DNA of 64,000 nucleotides, from NCBI RefSeq assembly GCF_019798055.1, contig NZ_JAHOPH010000001.1, forward strand, positions 248,001 through 312,000. The letters run 5' to 3'. This document shows, one piece after another, positions 17,358 to 24,251 of this stretch; position 1 is the stretch's first letter, and the number at the start of each line of letters is the position of its first letter. This DNA is from Salsipaludibacter albus (lineage in GTDB: Bacteria > Actinomycetota > Nitriliruptoria > Nitriliruptorales > Nitriliruptoraceae). The notes under the pieces were generated by a model, which searched no databases, was not told the DNA's origin, and saw only the letters and a list, made by a program, of their open reading frames with translations. The position numbers and the translations under genes were made by a program.

Positions 17358-17825
17358 ATGAACCTGACCGCCGGCGACACCGCCCCCGACTTCACCCTGC
17401 CGGACCAGGACGGCACCGACGTGACCCTGTCCGAACTGCGTGGCAGCCCGGTCGTCGTCTACTTCTATCCCAAGGACGACACGCCCGGCTGCACGACCCA
17501 GGCCTGCGGCATCCGGGACGCGTGGGGCGACCTGCAGGAGGCCGGCGCGGTCGTGCTGGGCGTGTCGCCGGACGACGTCGCGTCGCACCGGGCCTTCGCG
17601 GAGAAGTACGACCTGCCCCATCGGCTGCTGGCCGACGTCGACAAGGAGGTCATGACGGACTGGGGCGCCTGGGGCGAGAAGGTGCTGTACGGCAAGACGA
17701 CCATCGGCGTGAAGCGCTCCACCGTGCTGGTCGACGCCGACGGCGTGGTGGCCAAGGTCTGGAAGCGCGCCACCCCCAAGACCCACGCCGACGCCCTCCT
17801 CAAGGCCCTCGCCGCCCTGCCCTGA
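17358..17825 (+). CDS. bcp: Thiol peroxidase of the Bcp/PrxQ family
   Basis: Thioredoxin-dependent peroxiredoxin reducing peroxides in the cytoplasm. The 155 residues carry the peroxidatic cysteine in YPKDDTPGCTTQA (Cys45) and the resolving cysteine five residues on (Cys50), the PrxQ arrangement. ATG at 17358 follows CGAGG by seven bases. It is divergent from ppa with about 100 bases between the starts, room for two promoters. Confidence 0.94.
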   Translation: MNLTAGDTAPDFTLPDQDGTDVTLSELRGSPVVVYFYPKDDTPGCTTQACGIRDAWGDLQEAGAVVLGVSPDDVASHRAFAEKYDLPHRLLADVDKEVMTDWGAWGEKVLYGKTTIGVKRSTVLVDADGVVAKVWKRATPKTHADALLKALAALP

Positions 17826-17846
17826 GCTCGCCGGCGGCCGGGTCGC

Positions 17847-18527
17847 CTAGGGCCAGCCGGCCAGCAGCGCGGCGACCACGGCGGCGGCGATCACCACGAC
17901 CAGGGCAAGCACCCACCACCATCGGGACCGGCGCTGGTCCGACGCGTCCTCCAGGTCCGCCACGGTCCGTGCCACTGCCTCGTCCTCGGCGACCTCGTCG
18001 ACCCGCACGGCGACGGGCAGGGCGTCACCGGGCTGTTCGGTCCCACCGTCGACCGTGTCGTCCGCGGGCTCCGCACGGCCGACCGGTGACGTGTCCTCCA
18101 CCGGGGGGCCGGCCTCACCGTCGACGTCCGCGGTCGCCGCGGCCTCGTCCACGCGGGGGTGGACGACCTCGATGATGCGGGCGTCCGCGGCCACGCGGGG
18201 CGCCGGCGGGTCACCCAGCGGACCCCCGAGCATCGCCACGACGTCCTCGACGTCCACGGCCAGCGCAGGCGCGACGGCCTCCGGCGGCACGCCCAGCTCG
18301 GCCAGGACGTCCACGGCGACCTCGAGCGTCATGGGCTGGTGCTGGTCCACGGCCGCGACCAGCCCGGCGAGGTCGTCGGGCTGGGCCTCGTCGACCGCCG
18401 CCCGCACCCGGTCCACGTCGGACGGCCGACACACGACCGCGACCAATCGGTCCGCGAGGTCGTCCAGGTCGGCCGCGCCGGCCCCGTCCAGCGGGGTCGG
18501 ACGCACCACGTCGGCCGGTCCCGTCAC
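17847..18527 (-). CDS. Unassigned acidic protein with C-terminal membrane anchor
   Basis: A 226-residue protein I do not recognise. Residues 1-110 are helical and acidic (repeated Leu/Val-Asp patterns), 110-195 are low-complexity Ala/Asp/Glu/Pro, and the end has a single hydrophobic span (about 203-222) after SDQRRSRWWW, which suggests a cytoplasmic body tethered by a C-terminal anchor. The GTG at 18527 overlaps the YgfZ stop (GTGA), so the two proteins are co-translated. No catalytic motif is visible. Confidence 0.7.
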   Translation of the reverse strand: MTGPADVVRPTPLDGAGAADLDDLADRLVAVVCRPSDVDRVRAAVDEAQPDDLAGLVAAVDQHQPMTLEVAVDVLAELGVPPEAVAPALAVDVEDVVAMLGGPLGDPPAPRVAADARIIEVVHPRVDEAAATADVDGEAGPPVEDTSPVGRAEPADDTVDGGTEQPGDALPVAVRVDEVAEDEAVARTVADLEDASDQRRSRWWWVLALVVVIAAAVVAALLAGWP

Positions 18528-19417
18528 GGTCGCCGCCCCGGCCGGTCCGTGCCGTCGTCACGATCGCGACGCCGTGTCTGGGCCGGCGTCCAACCGACGG
18601 GGTCGCGGTCCTGGCCCACGAACGACGCGACCGCCAGGTCGTCGGCCAGCACGTCGCCCACGCGGGTGTCGGCCTTCACGAAGGCCAGTGCGACCCCACC
18701 GGCCGAACCGGTGACCTCGTCCCCCCCGTCGTCCGCCGCACTGCCGGCGACGACCGCCAGGCGACGACGAGGACGACCCAGCATCCACATGTGGGCGATC
18801 GGCTCCTGGCCCGGATAGCAGCCCTTGGACAGGTGCACGTGGGTCGGGAGGAGCCCGTACTCCTCGGGGAGGCGTCCGGCCACCACCTCGTGTCCCCAGC
18901 GTGGCTCGCCACGTCGGATGCGCAGTTCGTCGAGGTCCACGGTCCGGACCGGACGGTCGCCCGCGACGACGGTGGGATCGTCCGTGCCCACCAGTTCGAC
19001 GCCGAAGGCGTGGTGGACGACCAGGACCTCCCCCGCGGGGCTCTCGACCGCGTGCCAGGTGTCGGCCGGGCCCGCGACCGGGTCGAGCAGGTCCGGCTCG
19101 CTCGACGACGCCAGCGCGGTCACGGGCAGGTCCTCGCGTCGCGTGAACGTGACGTCGGCGAGGAAGGTGCGACGCGCGAGTTCGTCGGTGACGTGGTCGG
19201 CCGCCTCCGGTGGCGCGAGCAGCACCACCCGGTCCTCGTCGACCAGGGCCCAGGCCGCGACCAGGGGTGCCCCCTTGGCCGACAGCACCAGGGCACCCAG
19301 CACCGTCCCGGGGTCCACGCCGGTGAAGCGCTGGGTGGTGACGGCATCGAGGTGACTGGTCCGATCGGCACCCGTCACGTCGATGACGACCAGGTCACTC
19401 GGCGCGGCCTCGAGCAT
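18524..19417 (-). CDS. ygfZ: YgfZ-family folate-binding iron-sulfur cluster protein
   Basis: GcvT-like folate-binding protein thought to help maintain or repair iron-sulfur enzymes. The 297 residues include the signature KGCYPGQEPIAHM (family K-G-C-Y-x-G-Q-E), which holds the conserved cysteine, preceded by the substrate-domain start LVVIDVTGADRTSHLDAVTTQ in truncated form. Actinobacterial members are usually near 300-350 residues. The downstream gene overlaps it; the 140 bases upstream separate it from the thioredoxin gene on the same strand. Confidence 0.9.
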   Translation of the reverse strand: MLEAAPSDLVVIDVTGADRTSHLDAVTTQRFTGVDPGTVLGALVLSAKGAPLVAAWALVDEDRVVLLAPPEAADHVTDELARRTFLADVTFTRREDLPVTALASSSEPDLLDPVAGPADTWHAVESPAGEVLVVHHAFGVELVGTDDPTVVAGDRPVRTVDLDELRIRRGEPRWGHEVVAGRLPEEYGLLPTHVHLSKGCYPGQEPIAHMWMLGRPRRRLAVVAGSAADDGGDEVTGSAGGVALAFVKADTRVGDVLADDLAVASFVGQDRDPVGWTPAQTRRRDRDDGTDRPGRRP

Positions 19418-19559
19418 GGTCGGGGACCTTTTCGTGGGAGGTTCCGGGGTGGGTTCCCCGGGGCGCGTGGCCGTCTCGTGCCCGTCGTGTCACGACGGGC
19501 GGCGGCAGGGCGCGCGGGATGGCACGACCACCGATCCGGGGCACCCCCAGCGTACGTGG

Positions 19560-19955
19560 TCAGGCCACCGGGACCGCGGTCGCGCCGACGGCTGCGGCCA
19601 GGGACTCGCGGTCGATCGTGCCCGCCGCGCGACCCACGAACGAGCCGTCGCGGGCACGCAGCAGCACGGTCGGTGCACGCATCACCCCGTGGCGACGCAC
19701 GAACGCGACGTCCTTGGAGGCATCGACCTCCTCCCAGCCGAACCCGTCGACGTGGCGTGCCAGGTCGTCGAGCAGGATCCGGACCTGCGGGCAGGTCCGA
19801 CATGTCGGCGTCGAGACCAGCACCGCCGAGGTCACGACGGGTGGTGCGGCCGTGGTGGTGTCGACGCGGACCCGGCCGTCCCGCGACTGCCACCACCGCG
19901 CCACCAGGACGACGAGCAGGACCAGCCAACCCACCATCACGGCGCGGGCGATCAT
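19560..19955 (-). CDS. Membrane-anchored thioredoxin-like protein
   Basis: A 131-residue protein: an N-terminal membrane span (about residues 6-20) followed by a small thioredoxin fold with the active-site pair in STPTCRTCPQVR (Cys52, Cys55). The expected cis-proline lies in MRAPTVLL. The orientation implies an extracytoplasmic or membrane-proximal redox role. Its ATG overlaps the stop of the DUF4395 gene (ATGA). DUF4395 plus thioredoxin pairs are common in actinobacteria and often sit with sulfur-transfer genes, so a role in sulfur or disulfide handling is likely but not shown. Confidence 0.82.
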   Translation of the reverse strand: MIARAVMVGWLVLLVVLVARWWQSRDGRVRVDTTTAAPPVVTSAVLVSTPTCRTCPQVRILLDDLARHVDGFGWEEVDASKDVAFVRRHGVMRAPTVLLRARDGSFVGRAAGTIDRESLAAAVGATAVPVA

Positions 19956-20431
19956 CGTGTGCCCCGCAGTCGCAGGGCCGCCACGTACACCTCGCAGCCG
20001 ACGCACAGTCCGGTGACGGCCAGGACGGCCGCCAGGGCCAGCACGACCGTCGCCAGGCCCCAGCCGACCCCGGTGGCACCGGCGAGCACGGCAGCCAGCC
20101 CCGCGCCGGCGACGACCAGCCCGCAGGCCTGGGCGAACCGGGCCGGCCGGGCGTCCTCGGTGGCCGTGGGAGGACCGAGTGCGAACCGGCCGCGCACGAC
20201 GCGGAACAGCACCGCCCACGGTGATCGCGCCACGCCTCGTGTCACCGCCAGGGCGAACACCGCGACCTGGAGGGCGAGCAGGACGATCCCCACCGGCCCC
20301 TGCACGACCAGGGCGACGGCCAGCACCACGGTGGTCACCGCCGCGGAGAACCGCTGACCACGGACGTCGAGGCGGCCCTCGCCGGGGCGCTCGGCGGGTG
20401 GTGCGGTGGTGGGGACGGTCGATGCGTGCAC
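19952..20431 (-). CDS. DUF4395 integral membrane protein
   Basis: A 159-residue membrane protein with about four hydrophobic segments and a C-terminal CxxC (Cys143, Cys146 in TGLCVGCEVY), plus a third cysteine in FAQACGL. The DUF4395 family has no proven function, but the CxxC, the membrane location and the overlapping thioredoxin gene suggest that it passes electrons or sulfur across the membrane. GTG at 20431 is the first start before the domain. A spaced GTGCAAAC repeat lies about 105 bases upstream. Confidence 0.82.
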   Translation of the reverse strand: MHASTVPTTAPPAERPGEGRLDVRGQRFSAAVTTVVLAVALVVQGPVGIVLLALQVAVFALAVTRGVARSPWAVLFRVVRGRFALGPPTATEDARPARFAQACGLVVAGAGLAAVLAGATGVGWGLATVVLALAAVLAVTGLCVGCEVYVAALRLRGTR

Positions 20432-20535
20432 GGTGTTCCCGGTCGGTCGAGGTCGGCCGTGGTGGCCGTGTGGCGGTCGGTCCCGGGGGGGACGACCGAG
20501 TCAACGGCACCGGGGACCGCGATGCTCCTCCCACC

Positions 20536-20552
20536 GTGCAAACCGTGTCAAC
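20536..20552. promoter_or_regulatory. Candidate operator: spaced direct repeat GTGCAAAC-N-GTGTCAAC
   Basis: A 17-base sequence made of two near-identical octamers one base apart, 105 bases upstream of the DUF4395-thioredoxin pair. The matching repeat (GTGCAAAC-N-GTGCAAAC) lies upstream of the neighbouring regulator gene at 21814-21830; I noticed no other copy in the window. Its AT-richer composition stands out. Likely a binding site of the adjacent regulator, by inference. Confidence 0.5.
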
Positions 20553-20598
20553 GCGTGCCCGTCGAGTCTTGCTGCCACGGATGCGACGTGGTCCGGGC

Positions 20599-20632
20599 AC
20601 GTTGGAGTTGCTCGCTGCGCTCGCAACGTCCA
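20599..20632. repeat. Second copy of the dispersed inverted element
   Basis: Arms acgttggagttgctcg (20599-20614) and ctcgcaacgtcca (20620-20632) repeat those at 12319-12355, with a shorter, different middle. Both copies are intergenic. Function unknown; it may be a small non-autonomous repeat family of this genome. Confidence 0.6.
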
Positions 20633-20643
20633 CGCTGCGTGGG

Positions 20644-20688
20644 TGGAGTTCGCGGGGTTCGCGAACTCCAACCTGGCCGCAGGCCAGG
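20644..20688 (-). terminator. Double hairpin, probable terminator of the TusA-like regulator gene
   Basis: Two hairpins in a row: tggagttcgcg-gggtt-cgcgaactcca (20644-20670, 11-bp stem) and cctggcc-gca-ggccagg (20672-20688, 7-bp stem). They begin two bases after the stop codon of the regulator gene as read on the minus strand. No long T run follows, as is usual in high-GC actinobacteria. Confidence 0.5.
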
Positions 20689-20690
20689 CG

Positions 20691-21674
20691 TCAGCGGCGG
20701 TCGGGGTCGAGGAGGCCGGTGGACTTGCGCAGCAGGAGGCGGATCGCGATCCGGCCCTTGACGTCGCGGACGCGGGTCACGTCGACGACCTCGTGGCCGG
20801 TCCGGTCGGCCCAGCGGGCGAACGCAGCCGGCGCGCCCTTCAGGTCGGTCAGGACCTCCACGTGGTCGCCCGTGCGCACCTCCCCCATCGACTGCATGGT
20901 CAGGGCGATGCCCGCCTGGTAGGTCCGTCCCCGGGCATCCAGGCGTGCCACGGGCGAGGGCCTGGCGCTGCCCGACGCGTCCGCACGGACGGTGATGCGC
21001 CCGCGGTCGGACGTGACCGTCGACGCGCCACCGGCCGCCGCGACCGCTCCTCGGACGAAGCCCCGGGCCAGTGCGTCACCGACCTGGCCGTCGACCTCGC
21101 CGATCAGGCGCAGCCCGACGTCCAGGCCCTCCACCACCGCACCGTCGGCGTCGCTGGACACCATCCGTGCCTCGGGGAAGGCCGAGCGCAGTCCCTCGAC
21201 CGCCACGACGGCGGCGGCCTCCAGGTCCCGGGCCTCGGCGCGGCCACCGTTGGCGTCGACCAGGCGACGACCCTCCGCCTCGGCCAGCAGCTCGAGCTTC
21301 TCGGTGTGCTCGACCAGTCCGGCGATCAGCTGGACGACGACGTGGACCCCCAGCTGGCTGCCCGGGGGGACGCGCACGTCCCCACCCCCCGAGCGCGCCT
21401 GTTCCCGGGCGATGTAGACCTTCGCCGGACGACCACCCTTGGGGTTGCGACGGCTGCCCACCACCACCAGGCCGACGTCGGCGAGCTGGTCGAGGTGACC
21501 CCGGGCGACGTTGGGATGCAGCCCGAACATCTCCGCCACGTCCTTGGCCGACACGCCGTCGCCGTCGGTGCGCAGTCGCCGGTAGATCCCGGCCCTCGTC
21601 GGCGCCGCCAGCACCTCGGCGACCGGGTCGTCGGCGGTCTCGAGGCGCTCGAGCGCATGGTCCCCGGTCACCAC
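20691..21674 (-). CDS. Winged-helix regulator fused to a degenerate TusA-like domain
   Basis: A 327-residue protein with an ArsR/MarR-type winged helix at residues 20-90 (VSAKDVAEMFGLHPNVARGH is the helix-turn-helix, GGRPAKVY the wing), a middle region (110-230) resembling the sensory part of helix-turn-helix proteins with a 4-vinyl-reductase-like length, and a C-terminal domain (244-317) that follows TusA: LDARGR at the start and the closing GRIAIRLLLRKS. The sulfur-carrying Cys-Pro of TusA is replaced by Tyr252-Gln253. It neighbours the DUF4395-thioredoxin genes and shares a candidate operator with them. A sensor of sulfur carrier state is a reasonable guess only. Confidence 0.75.
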   Translation of the reverse strand: MVTGDHALERLETADDPVAEVLAAPTRAGIYRRLRTDGDGVSAKDVAEMFGLHPNVARGHLDQLADVGLVVVGSRRNPKGGRPAKVYIAREQARSGGGDVRVPPGSQLGVHVVVQLIAGLVEHTEKLELLAEAEGRRLVDANGGRAEARDLEAAAVVAVEGLRSAFPEARMVSSDADGAVVEGLDVGLRLIGEVDGQVGDALARGFVRGAVAAAGGASTVTSDRGRITVRADASGSARPSPVARLDARGRTYQAGIALTMQSMGEVRTGDHVEVLTDLKGAPAAFARWADRTGHEVVDVTRVRDVKGRIAIRLLLRKSTGLLDPDRR

Positions 21675-21813
21675 GACGTCACCGGCGCGATCGAGCGGTG
21701 CACGGTGGACATGTGGATCCCGTGGGCAGCCGAAGGTTCGTCAGCAGGGCGGTCGGCCAACGGCGCGACGTCCGCAGGGTCATGGCCACGCGCACCGGGC
21801 AGCGACCATGATG

Positions 21814-21830
21814 GTGCAAACAGTGCAAAC
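21814..21830. promoter_or_regulatory. Candidate operator: spaced direct repeat GTGCAAAC-N-GTGCAAAC
   Basis: Perfect direct repeat of an octamer with one base between, 140 bases upstream of the winged-helix/TusA-like regulator. The near-identical site at 20536-20552 is upstream of the DUF4395-thioredoxin genes. Two matching, AT-richer sites before two adjacent transcription units point to autoregulation plus control of the redox pair. Confidence 0.5.
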
Positions 21831-21847
21831 CGGCAAGCTGCCGGGGA

Positions 21848-22216
21848 TCACATCAGTGGGCGGAACCAGGGGATGCCGGCCAGCACCAGGACGAGCGCCA
21901 CGAGCGTGAAGAGTCCGAGCACCCGTGGAGGCCCCTCGCCGCGGCCGGCACGCGCGGTGCCGACCTGGAACACGCCCAGGGCGGCGATCATCGCGACCGG
22001 GTGCCACATCGCGAGGAAGGGTCCCTGCTCCCAGCCCTGGTCGGCGACGTAGAGCACGAGGCCCAGCACCACCTGCAGAGCGAAGATCCCGCCGACGACC
22101 CGGACCCAGGTCGGGACCCCGCTCCGGTCCCCGGTGAAGGCCCAGGCGATCACGGCGACCAGGCCGGCCAGGACCAGCCAGCGCAGTCCGGAGTGGGCAG
22201 CGAGCACGACGTCCAT
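21848..22216 (-). CDS. Four-span membrane protein with conserved histidines
   Basis: A protein of about 122 residues with four hydrophobic helices. HSGLRWLVLAG opens the first helix and MWHPVAMIAALG the third; the histidine pair in helices one and three resembles small cytochrome-b-like or heme-handling proteins, but no assignment is safe. ATG at 22216 is chosen; a GTG one codon upstream is equally possible. The next gene is 30 bases upstream on the same strand. Confidence 0.65.
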   Translation of the reverse strand: MDVVLAAHSGLRWLVLAGLVAVIAWAFTGDRSGVPTWVRVVGGIFALQVVLGLVLYVADQGWEQGPFLAMWHPVAMIAALGVFQVGTARAGRGEGPPRVLGLFTLVALVLVLAGIPWFRPLM

Positions 22217-22246
22217 CACGAGCCTCGAGTCGGGGAGCGGTCGACG

Positions 22247-22501
22247 CTACCGGGGCCCGGCACCGCCCGCGAAGGGAGGGACGACCACCACCTCGTCCGC
22301 GGTCGACAGGTCGACCGAGTCGTCGTCCGGGGCCACGACGACCTCGTCCACCCACACGCTGGCCGTCGTCAGCCGGGCGGCCATCAGCTCACCGTGGTCG
22401 GCCGCGAGCCGCGCCAGCAGTTCGGGGACCGTGGTGACGTCGAGGTCGAGCTCGCGTGCCCCCGCAGCGTCGGCGATCGCGGCGAACAGCCGCACGCGCA
22501 T
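22247..22501 (-). CDS. MoaD/ThiS-family ubiquitin-like sulfur carrier
   Basis: An 84-residue beta-grasp protein: MRVRLFAAIADAAG, the strand VVVAPDDDSVDL and the closing VVVVPPFAGG. MoaD carries sulfur for molybdopterin synthesis as a C-terminal thiocarboxylate, so the usual last residues are Gly-Gly. Here the Gly-Gly is followed by four more residues (AGPR), so it would need trimming or may not be a canonical MoaD. The ATG overlaps the stop of the upstream hydrolase by one base (TGATG). No other molybdenum cofactor gene is present in the window. Confidence 0.78.
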   Translation of the reverse strand: MRVRLFAAIADAAGARELDLDVTTVPELLARLAADHGELMAARLTTASVWVDEVVVAPDDDSVDLSTADEVVVVPPFAGGAGPR

Positions 22502-23508
22502 CAGGCGACCTCCGTGCGCGGAGGCCACGTGGCTGGCGGGGCGACCGCGTCCCCGGGCGGCGCGGAGGACGGACCGCCCGCCGCCTCCACGAACCCGCCC
22601 GCCTCGGCGGCCGACGTGATCGCGTCGGCGAGCCGGTGGCAGAATTCCGGCGTGAGCCCGTCCTCGGCGTGGCCGAAGACCGGCTCGACCCACAGCACGG
22701 CCCGGTCGCCACGGGCCAGCGCCTCGCCGTGCCCGACCGGGAAGTAGCTGTCGTCACGACCGTGCACCACCAGGGTGGGCAGGTCGGCCGGGAGCACGTC
22801 GGCGGGATGTCGTGGCTCCGACCAGGTCGCCGGCGGCGCGACGTCGACGTGCAGGGCACGCCGCATCACCAGCCGGGACCAGGGCGAGTGCCAGTGCCGG
22901 TGGAGCTGGCGCAGGGGCTCGGTGGCCGGTTCCTCGTCGAACCACCCCGGTCCGGAGACCAGCACCAGCGCGTCCACGTCGACGCCGGTGGCAGCGGCGT
23001 GGACGGCGGCGGTCGAGCCCATGGACACGCCGAGCGCGGTCACGTGCCGGTGCCCGTCGGCGCGCAGCGCGGCGACCGCCGCGGCGACGTCGTGGCGCTC
23101 GGCGTCGCCCAGGGTCGACGAGCCAGCGGACCGACCGTGCCCACGCAGGTCGACCGACAGCACCGCCAGGTCGCGCGACAACTCGTCGGCCAGCCGGGCG
23201 TACGCCGGCTTGGCGGCACTCGCCGCGAACCCGTGCAGCAGCACGACGGCCGGGACCGTCGCCGGATCCCGCCAGCGGGCGGGCCCGGGCAGGGACACGG
23301 CCGACAGCCACACCCCGTCGGCGGCGTGCAGGCGACGTCGGCGATGCGGCGCATGGTGGCGGCCAAGCGTGCCCCGTGCCTCGAGGAACCGGCGCAGCGG
23401 CCCGCGCACGGGCGCGGCGAGTGCCTCGGGGGCGCCGGCCGCGTCGGCGGCGGGATCCGCCACCCGGGGTGCGGGGCGATCCGCAGGCGTGGAAAGGTGT
23501 CCAGTCAT
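22501..23508 (-). CDS. Alpha/beta hydrolase
   Basis: A 335-residue alpha/beta hydrolase with a nucleophile elbow GVSMGS, oxyanion-side VVLLHGFAAS, the acid in LVVHGRDDSYFP and the histidine in PVFGHAEDG. The long N-terminus (first 45 residues, Ala/Pro-rich) and the C-terminal 25 residues are outside the fold. Substrate unknown; homologues are often annotated as lipases or peptidases. It is coupled to the MoaD-like gene and divergent from glnR with only about 20 bases between starts. Confidence 0.8.
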   Translation of the reverse strand: MTGHLSTPADRPAPRVADPAADAAGAPEALAAPVRGPLRRFLEARGTLGRHHAPHRRRRLHAADGVWLSAVSLPGPARWRDPATVPAVVLLHGFAASAAKPAYARLADELSRDLAVLSVDLRGHGRSAGSSTLGDAERHDVAAAVAALRADGHRHVTALGVSMGSTAAVHAAATGVDVDALVLVSGPGWFDEEPATEPLRQLHRHWHSPWSRLVMRRALHVDVAPPATWSEPRHPADVLPADLPTLVVHGRDDSYFPVGHGEALARGDRAVLWVEPVFGHAEDGLTPEFCHRLADAITSAAEAGGFVEAAGGPSSAPPGDAVAPPATWPPRTEVA

Positions 23509-23515
23509 CAGTGCC

Positions 23516-23521
23516 TATGCT
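23516..23521 (+). promoter_or_regulatory. Candidate -10 element of glnR (leaderless)
   Basis: TATGCT ends six bases before the ATG of glnR, the same geometry as the TACGCT before the isomerase at 7473. No ribosome binding site fits in the gap, consistent with a leaderless mRNA. Inferred. Confidence 0.35.
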
Positions 23522-23527
23522 GCCAGA

Positions 23528-24226
23528 ATGCATCTGTTCGTGCTCACCGACCGAGCCTCCGGGGCCAAGGGGTTGCTCCCCTCGCTGGAGTTCCTCGCGC
23601 ACACCCTGGACGAGGTCCCGCTGGACCCCGGTCGCGTGACCGGTCTCCAGCACGTCGACGTGGTCGTCGTGGACGCGACGGGCGACCTGCGCGAGGCCAT
23701 GTCGGTGTGCCGCCGGGTCACCACCCACGAGTTGCGCTGTCCCCTCCTGCTGGTCGCCGGCGAGGCCAGCCTCGCCGCGCTCAAGGTCACGTGGGGCTTC
23801 GACGACTGGATGCTTCCCGGGGTCAGCCCGGGCGAACTCGAGACCCGCCTGCGGCTGGTCGCGGACCGCGCGGCGCGGGACGCGTCCGAGCCCACGGCCG
23901 AGGTCGGTGACCTCGTCGTCGACGAGGACAGCTACCAGGTCCGTCTGCGTGGGCGCCCGCTCGACCTCACCTACAAGGAGTTCGAGCTCATCAAGGCCAT
24001 GGCCGGCCACCCCAACCGCGTGTTCACCCGCGAACTGCTGTTGCAGGAGGTGTGGGGCTACGACTACTACGGCGGCTCACGCACCGTCGACGTCCACGTC
24101 CGACGCCTGCGGGCCAAGTTCGGACCCGAGCACGAGCAGCTGATCCAGACGGTCCGCGGCGTGGGCTACAAACTGGTCCACCCCCGCCCCCGGGCCGACG
24201 CCCCAGGCGACGACCGCGACGACTGA
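23528..24226 (+). CDS. glnR: GlnR-type orphan OmpR-family regulator
   Basis: Controls nitrogen assimilation genes in actinobacteria. The 232 residues have a divergent receiver domain (1-118; Asp49 in VVVVDATGD occupies the acceptor site, but the usual acidic pocket is missing, as in GlnR, which works without phosphorylation) and a winged helix (126-217) with GRPLDLTYKEFELIK, LLQEVWGYDYYGGSRTVDVH and VRGVGYKL. Convergent with mshD, as in Streptomyces. A sensor kinase is absent, consistent with an orphan regulator. Confidence 0.85.
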   Translation: MHLFVLTDRASGAKGLLPSLEFLAHTLDEVPLDPGRVTGLQHVDVVVVDATGDLREAMSVCRRVTTHELRCPLLLVAGEASLAALKVTWGFDDWMLPGVSPGELETRLRLVADRAARDASEPTAEVGDLVVDEDSYQVRLRGRPLDLTYKEFELIKAMAGHPNRVFTRELLLQEVWGYDYYGGSRTVDVHVRRLRAKFGPEHEQLIQTVRGVGYKLVHPRPRADAPGDDRDD

Positions 24227-24251
24227 CCGGCATCGGCTGACGGCGTCCGAA

